Part shown: piece after piece, positions 59,909-64,000 of the stretch | Position numbering within the stretch: position 1 is the first letter of the stretch | Layout: each line of letters starts with the position of its first letter | Assembly: GCA_944386525.1 (NCBI GenBank) | Contig: CALXBL010000002.1 | Coordinates: 1 to 64,000, forward strand | Source: an uncultured Ruminococcus sp. | Lineage (GTDB): Bacteria > Bacillota > Clostridia > Oscillospirales > Ruminococcaceae | DNA: 64,000 nt | Reading direction: 5' to 3' | Notes under the pieces: model-generated | The model's database searches: none | Seen by the model: the letters and a program-made list of their open reading frames with translations, nothing else | Told to the model about the DNA's origin: nothing | Made by a program: the position numbers and the translations under genes

Positions 59909-60412
59909 ATGGCATACACACAGGAACAGCAGCGTGAGCATATAAGAGAGCTTCAGAAGATGCTCTACGAGCTGTCTTTTATTGATGACAGAATTCCAGT
60001 GATAATACCCGACGGCATATATGACAGGGAGACAGCTCAGGCTGTAAAGACCTTTCAGCAGCTATACGGACTCCGTCCCACCGGAGAGGTCAATCATGCT
60101 TCGTGGGAACTCATTGCGGCAGAGCACTTTGATAAGGTGGGCAGCACTCCTGTAAGGCTCGATATTTTTCCTAAGGACAGAATATATATATCCAAAGGAG
60201 ACAGAGGTCTTGAGGTCTACGCCGTACAGGCACTTCTTGCAGTTCTTGCAGAGGCTTTTGGTAATTTTGCCGCACCCCTTGTAACGGGCATATACGACGA
60301 CGAGACAGAACGTGCTGTCGGAGCATTTCAGAACATAGGTCTTATTCCCGTTACAGGCAGCACCGACAGGGAGACATGGAATCTTCTTGCTGCTGCCGTG
60401 GGAAATGTATAA
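59909..60412 (+). CDS. Protein with two peptidoglycan-binding domains, no signal peptide
   Basis: A 167-residue protein of two PG_binding_1-type domains (about 5-75 and 90-165): DGIYDRETAQAVKTFQQLYG and GIYDDETERAVGAFQNIG are the repeated halves, each ending in a TW motif. There is no signal peptide, catalytic domain or membrane helix. It lies 14 bases after the SpoIID-like gene with Shine-Dalgarno AAGGAGG, and a terminator follows. It may be an adaptor that places the other two products on peptidoglycan (inference). Confidence 0.8.
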   Translation: MAYTQEQQREHIRELQKMLYELSFIDDRIPVIIPDGIYDRETAQAVKTFQQLYGLRPTGEVNHASWELIAAEHFDKVGSTPVRLDIFPKDRIYISKGDRGLEVYAVQALLAVLAEAFGNFAAPLVTGIYDDETERAVGAFQNIGLIPVTGSTDRETWNLLAAAVGNV

Positions 60413-60433
60413 CCGGATTATCTTTGAATTTTT

Positions 60434-60466
60434 GCTGTGCCTATAGGCGCAGCCTTTCTTTTTTTG
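60434..60466 (+). terminator. Terminator of the peptidoglycan-binding operon
   Basis: GCTGTGCC / GGCGCAGC stem (one G-U pair), TATA loop, then a long T run. Confidence 0.92.
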
Positions 60467-60486
60467 TGTAAATTGCATATTTGATG

Positions 60487-60515
60487 TTGAAAAATTAACA
60501 ATTACATGGTATAAT
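60487..60515 (+). promoter_or_regulatory. Promoter of the HD-hydrolase operon
   Basis: TTGAAA (60487-60492), 17-base spacer, TATAAT (60510-60515), TGG before the -10. Confidence 0.87.
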
Positions 60516-60550
60516 ACAAATGATACTATTGAGAAAAAGGAGGTACTGTG

Positions 60551-61138
60551 ATGACTAACAGAGAGAAATTTATAAGTATATACGAGGAGAATATAAAGCG
60601 TCCGGGCAGTGATAAGCTGCTTAGCTGGATATGCTCCGATAGCAGTGATTTTTTTACTGCTCCATCAAGCACACGCTACCACGGCTCGTATGAGGGCGGA
60701 CTCCTTGAGCACAGCCTTAATGTGTATGAGTGCCTGAAGGACTACCTTTCAAGACCACGCACCAAGGAGCTTTACGGCATGGATTATTCTGATGAATCTA
60801 TAGCAATAGCTGCACTGCTTCACGATCTTTGTAAGGTGAATTTCTATGCTGTAGATTATCGCAATGCTAAAAACGCTCAGGGAGTTTGGGAAAAAGTGCC
60901 CTACTATACAATAAGGGACGAGTTGCCGTATGGTCATGGTGAAAAGTCGGTCTATATAATATCCGGCTTTATGAGACTTACCCGTGAGGAGGCGTTTGCT
61001 ATACGCTACCATATGGGCTTTTCAGGAAATGAAGACAAAAATCTTGTGGGTCAGGCTCTTGAAAAATTTCCGCTTGCACTTGCTCTCAACGTTGCCGACA
61101 TGGAGGCAGCATATTTTATGGAGGGCAGCAATAAGTAA
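60551..61138 (+). CDS. HD-domain hydrolase
   Basis: A 195-residue metal-dependent phosphohydrolase of the HD fold: GLLEHSLNVYECL (His), IAALLHDLCKVNFY (HD) and IRYHMGF towards the C-terminus. Similar Firmicutes proteins are annotated as HD hydrolases with unknown substrate; the fold often acts on nucleotides or phosphoesters. ATG 60551 gives better spacing from AAAGGAGG than the GTG one codon earlier. It is probably the first gene of an operon with the GH13, HAD and methyltransferase genes. Confidence 0.85.
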   Translation: MTNREKFISIYEENIKRPGSDKLLSWICSDSSDFFTAPSSTRYHGSYEGGLLEHSLNVYECLKDYLSRPRTKELYGMDYSDESIAIAALLHDLCKVNFYAVDYRNAKNAQGVWEKVPYYTIRDELPYGHGEKSVYIISGFMRLTREEAFAIRYHMGFSGNEDKNLVGQALEKFPLALALNVADMEAAYFMEGSNK

Positions 61139-61174
61139 CACAATATCAACAATAAACACACGGAGGTAAATATA

Positions 61175-62761
61175 ATGCATTGGTACGACAACGCTATAAT
61201 GTATCACATATATCCGCTTGGGTTCTGCGGAGCACCTAAATACAACGAGGGCGGAGATGTTGTAAACCGCCTTGAAAAGGTGAGAGAGTGGATCCCTCAT
61301 TTGAAGGAGATGCAGGTTGACGCTGTATATTTCGGACCGGTATTTGAATCCGCTGAGCATGGCTACGACACTACCGACTACAAGCTGATAGACCGCCGCC
61401 TTGGTACAAATCAGCTTTTCAAGGAAATATGCGGCGAGCTTCACGAAAACGGAATACGTGTTATACTTGACGGCGTTTTCAATCATGTTGGCAGAAACTT
61501 CTGGGCTTTCAGGGATGTTCAGGAAAAGGGACAGGCTTCTGCGTACTGCAATTGGTTTGCAGGACTCAATTTCGGCGGAAACAGTCCATGCGGCGATCCT
61601 TTCTGGTACGAGGGCTGGAATGGTTTCTATAATCTGGTGAAGCTCAATCTCCACAATCAGGACGTGTGCAGCCACCTGCTGGACGCTGTCGGCTACTGGA
61701 TGGATGAATTCAAGATAGATGGTATCCGCTTCGATGCTGCTGATTGTGTGGATTTCGGATTCTTCCGTCAGATACGCAATTTCTGCAAGAGCAGAAACCC
61801 TGAGTTCTGGCTTATGGGCGAGATAATCCACGGCGACTATAACCGCTGGGCAAATCCAGAGATGCTTGACAGCGTTACCAACTATGAGTGTCATAAGGGA
61901 ATCTACTCCTCTCACAACGACAAAAACTACTGGGAGATTAACTATTCCATCAATCGACAGTTCGGCAACGGCGGCATCTATAAGGGCTTGCAGCTCTATA
62001 ATTTCGTCGACAACCACGACGTAGACCGCCTTGCAAGCAAGCTGACGGATAAGAGAAACTTAAAGCTCTGCTATACGCTGCTGTATGCAATGCCAGGTAT
62101 ACCATCTGTTTACTATGGCAGTGAGTACGGTGTTGAGGGCAGACATGAAAACAACTCCGATGATGGTCTCAGACCGTGCCTTGATCTTGCAGAGCTTGAG
62201 AAAACAGGCGACACTGAGCTTTATCGTCATATAGTAAAGCTGGGTAGAATATACCGTGCATATCCGGAGCTGAGAACAGGCGTTTATGAGACTATCCAGG
62301 TACAGAACAAGCAGCTCCTTTTTAAGAGGGAACTGGATGGCAGATGCGTATATGTTGCTCTGAATATCGACGACAACAGCACATGGTTCAACTTCCGTTC
62401 CAACTGTCCGAGCCTTGTCGATGTTATATCAGGTCAGCCGGTAGCCGTAAATGACGGCAGCGCTTCATTTGAACTGAAGCCATATACAAGCATGATACTC
62501 GTTGAGGACGATATTGTAAACGGCACAGAAGCTCCCGAAGCTGCACCGGTTGAGACAGTACAGGAGATGACTGTTGAGGTCGGCGCAAATTATCGCCACT
62601 ACAAGGGCGGAGAGTATCAGGTGACTGCACTTGCACAGCACACCGAAACAAACGAAGAACTTGTAATATATAGGAGCCTCAGTGACGGAAAGGTATGGGC
62701 AAGACCCAAGACTATCTTCACCGGCGAGGTAAACGGCAGAAAGCGATTCGAGAGGATGTAA
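61175..62761 (+). CDS. Cytoplasmic GH13 alpha-amylase-family enzyme fused to DUF1653
   Basis: A 528-residue protein without signal peptide, so acting inside the cell on maltodextrins or similar glucans. GH13 regions are clear: I DGVFNHV (99-105), II GIRFDAAD (Asp187 nucleophile), III MGEIIHG (Glu216 acid/base), IV FVDNHDV (stabilising Asp). The barrel and C-terminal beta domain end near residue 445. A short linker rich in Ala/Pro/Glu leads to a DUF1653-type domain at 470-528 (NYRHYKGGEYQV, HTETNEELVIYRSL, WARPKTIF, RFERM). The exact glycosidase specificity is not certain. Confidence 0.9.
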   Translation: MHWYDNAIMYHIYPLGFCGAPKYNEGGDVVNRLEKVREWIPHLKEMQVDAVYFGPVFESAEHGYDTTDYKLIDRRLGTNQLFKEICGELHENGIRVILDGVFNHVGRNFWAFRDVQEKGQASAYCNWFAGLNFGGNSPCGDPFWYEGWNGFYNLVKLNLHNQDVCSHLLDAVGYWMDEFKIDGIRFDAADCVDFGFFRQIRNFCKSRNPEFWLMGEIIHGDYNRWANPEMLDSVTNYECHKGIYSSHNDKNYWEINYSINRQFGNGGIYKGLQLYNFVDNHDVDRLASKLTDKRNLKLCYTLLYAMPGIPSVYYGSEYGVEGRHENNSDDGLRPCLDLAELEKTGDTELYRHIVKLGRIYRAYPELRTGVYETIQVQNKQLLFKRELDGRCVYVALNIDDNSTWFNFRSNCPSLVDVISGQPVAVNDGSASFELKPYTSMILVEDDIVNGTEAPEAAPVETVQEMTVEVGANYRHYKGGEYQVTALAQHTETNEELVIYRSLSDGKVWARPKTIFTGEVNGRKRFERM

Positions 62762-62767
62762 CTGCTC

Positions 62768-63427
62768 ATGGAACAGAATACACTTTCCGGAGCAATAATC
62801 GATCTTGATGGTACACTTCTCGATTCAATGGACGTATGGTCACGGATAGACCGTGACCTGCTCACGTCCTACGGTATAGAGCCTCCGGAGGATATTTCCG
62901 ACATAGTTAAAAAGATGACTATCGAGGAATCCTCACAATATTTTGTGGACAGATTTGGTCTGCCTCTAACAGCCGGTAAGATAGCCGATACCGTTGAGGA
63001 GATGGCTGCCGACCAGTATAAAAACAAGCTCCAGCTCAAGGACGGCGCATTGGAATTTCTTGACGGACTCGACAAAATGGGCATAAAGTACGGAATTGCA
63101 ACGGCGACATATCCCGATCTTGCAAGAACTGCTGCCGACAGGCTTGGACTTTCCGGCAGAATACAGTTCCTACTCACCGAGGCTGAGGTTGGATCCGGCA
63201 AAACTGAGCCTAAGATATACTATGAGGGAGCAAAGAGACTTTCTCTTGGCAAGCGTCAGATAATCGTGGCTGAGGACGCTCTCCACAGCATCACGACAGC
63301 AAAAAAAGCAGGTTTTTTTACCGCCGGAGTTTTCGATAAGGCGACTGCTCCTGAGGAGTGGACTCAGATATGTGCTCTTGCAACAGTTTCCGTAAAGAGA
63401 CTGCCCGACCTGCTGAAACTCATATAA
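62768..63427 (+). CDS. HAD-family phosphatase (beta-phosphoglucomutase/phosphatase-like)
   Basis: A 219-residue HAD hydrolase with motif I DLDGTLLDSMDVW (nucleophile and acid Asp), a helical cap (about 20-90), motif II TATYPDLA and motif IV VAEDALHSI. Small HAD proteins of this type dephosphorylate sugar phosphates or similar metabolites; the substrate is not readable. It starts 6 bases after the GH13 gene and may share its sugar-phosphate metabolism. Confidence 0.88.
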   Translation: MEQNTLSGAIIDLDGTLLDSMDVWSRIDRDLLTSYGIEPPEDISDIVKKMTIEESSQYFVDRFGLPLTAGKIADTVEEMAADQYKNKLQLKDGALEFLDGLDKMGIKYGIATATYPDLARTAADRLGLSGRIQFLLTEAEVGSGKTEPKIYYEGAKRLSLGKRQIIVAEDALHSITTAKKAGFFTAGVFDKATAPEEWTQICALATVSVKRLPDLLKLI

Positions 63428-63439
63428 AGGAAAACAACT

Positions 63440-64000
63440 ATGGAACTTCATTGCGAGCCGCTTACAGGCGGTATATACGTATATTCAAGCCAGGAACACC
63501 GCTTTGGCACAGATGCCTTTCTACTTGCAGCATTTGCCGGCTGGAGACGAAAAGACCTTGCTGTCGATCTTGGAACAGGCTGCGGAATTATCCCCATGAT
63601 AATGCAGCGTGATTCTCCGCCTGAGCACGTATGGGGTGTTGAGATACAGGAGCAGGGCATAGAGCAGTTCCGCATGGGTATAGAAAAAAGCGGACTTTCT
63701 CCTGAGAAGATAACGCCCGTATTGGCAGACCTAAAATCACTGCCCGATGATATGCCCTTTGAAAAATGCGACCTTGTCACCTGCAATCCGCCGTATAAGG
63801 CTTATCAGGCTGGGATAGAGAGTACACTCACTGCCCAGAAGATAGCACGTCACGAGGCGCTCTGCAATATATACGACGTATGTGCGGCGGCTAAGAGACT
63901 GCTGAAATTCGGCGGAAGACTCTGTATCTGCAATCGACCGGAGCGGCTTGCAGACTGCATGGACGCCATGCGCTTAAATGGAATAGAGCCTAAGAGACTA
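63440..64000 (+). CDS. TrmN6/YfiC-type SAM-dependent methyltransferase, truncated by the window end
   Basis: The 187 visible residues run to the last base with no stop. The protein opens ELHCEPLTGGIYVYSSQEH, then FGTDAFLLAAF and the SAM site DLGTGCGIIPMI, followed by the catalytic NPPY motif (CNPPYKAY) of N6-adenine methyltransferases. COG4123 members modify tRNA1(Val) A37; that target is inferred. The expected full length is about 240-250 residues. It starts 12 bases after the HAD gene. Confidence 0.85.
   Translation, partial: MELHCEPLTGGIYVYSSQEHRFGTDAFLLAAFAGWRRKDLAVDLGTGCGIIPMIMQRDSPPEHVWGVEIQEQGIEQFRMGIEKSGLSPEKITPVLADLKSLPDDMPFEKCDLVTCNPPYKAYQAGIESTLTAQKIARHEALCNIYDVCAAAKRLLKFGGRLCICNRPERLADCMDAMRLNGIEPKRL

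Noticed and set aside
61022-62017. 331-residue open frame on the minus strand opposite the GH13 gene
   Set aside because: It lies antisense to a GH13 gene with all catalytic motifs, has no Shine-Dalgarno or promoter and no recognisable domain.

Overview
The window reads as a contiguous piece of a low-to-mid GC Gram-positive chromosome, most likely a Clostridia member of the Ruminococcus / Oscillospiraceae group. The evidence is a SCIFF (six cysteines in forty-five residues) peptide with its radical SAM maturase, a secreted protein ending in a type I dockerin, secreted proteins with Thr-rich linkers, sporulation genes (spoIIR, spoVT, a SpoIID-like gene), TrmFO, and Firmicutes gene orders such as ywiB-argS, infC-rpmI-rplT, rnc-smc-ftsY and aroQ-pepP-efp. 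Genus is inference. Almost everything is core genome. I found no phage, transposon, CRISPR array, rRNA or tRNA, and no gene-free stretch longer than 300 bases.

Layout. 1-2.7 kb, minus strand: rpmG-secE-nusG-rplK-rplA from one strong promoter, with a 23S-like L1-binding mimic in front of both rplK and rplA. 2.8-7.0 kb: ddl, murI, a DUF1934 gene and argS. 7.2-12.7 kb: a PucR-type regulator, ftsE-ftsX, an M23 coiled-coil peptidase and a CtpA-type protease, a cell-separation module. 13-17.8 kb: MFS transporter, TPR protein and flavin reductase on the minus strand, around an NfeD/SPFH pair on the plus strand. 17.9-23.3 kb: lepA, a zinc-ribbon membrane protein, hemW, spoIIR, then infC-rpmI-rplT behind a structured leader; infC starts at AUC. 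23.3-43.3 kb: a dense run of housekeeping genes (trmH-type, dprA, topA, trmFO, plsX, rnc, Elp3-like radical SAM, smc, ftsY, rdgB, yhbY, nadD, yqeK, LCP, rsfS, leuS).

43.3-49.9 kb: rpsU with a structured leader, yqeG, aroQ, an M24 peptidase, efp, an acidic zinc-ribbon protein, nfnAB and yajC. 50-53.5 kb: a dockerin protein with a lysozyme-like N-terminus, a TIGR04086 membrane protein, and the SCIFF peptide/maturase pair. 53.7-57 kb: a P-loop ATPase and a four-subunit 2-oxoacid:ferredoxin oxidoreductase. Next come spoVT, with a sigma-G-like promoter, and a three-gene operon of proteins without signal peptides (PRPEPA repeats, SpoIID-like plus peptidoglycan-binding domains, paired peptidoglycan-binding domains), preceded by a sigma-E-like promoter. 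The window ends with an HD hydrolase, a GH13 enzyme fused to DUF1653, a HAD phosphatase and a truncated tRNA-methyltransferase-like gene.

The best candidates for new biology are the signal-less SpoIID / peptidoglycan-binding operon with sporulation-type promoter sequences (57.7-60.4 kb), the SCIFF locus with its two intervening hairpins, and the GH13-DUF1653 fusion. Smaller but well-supported oddities are the AUC start of infC, the hairpin between Shine-Dalgarno and start codon of the M23 gene, and a 44-base hairpin repeated at two convergent gene ends.
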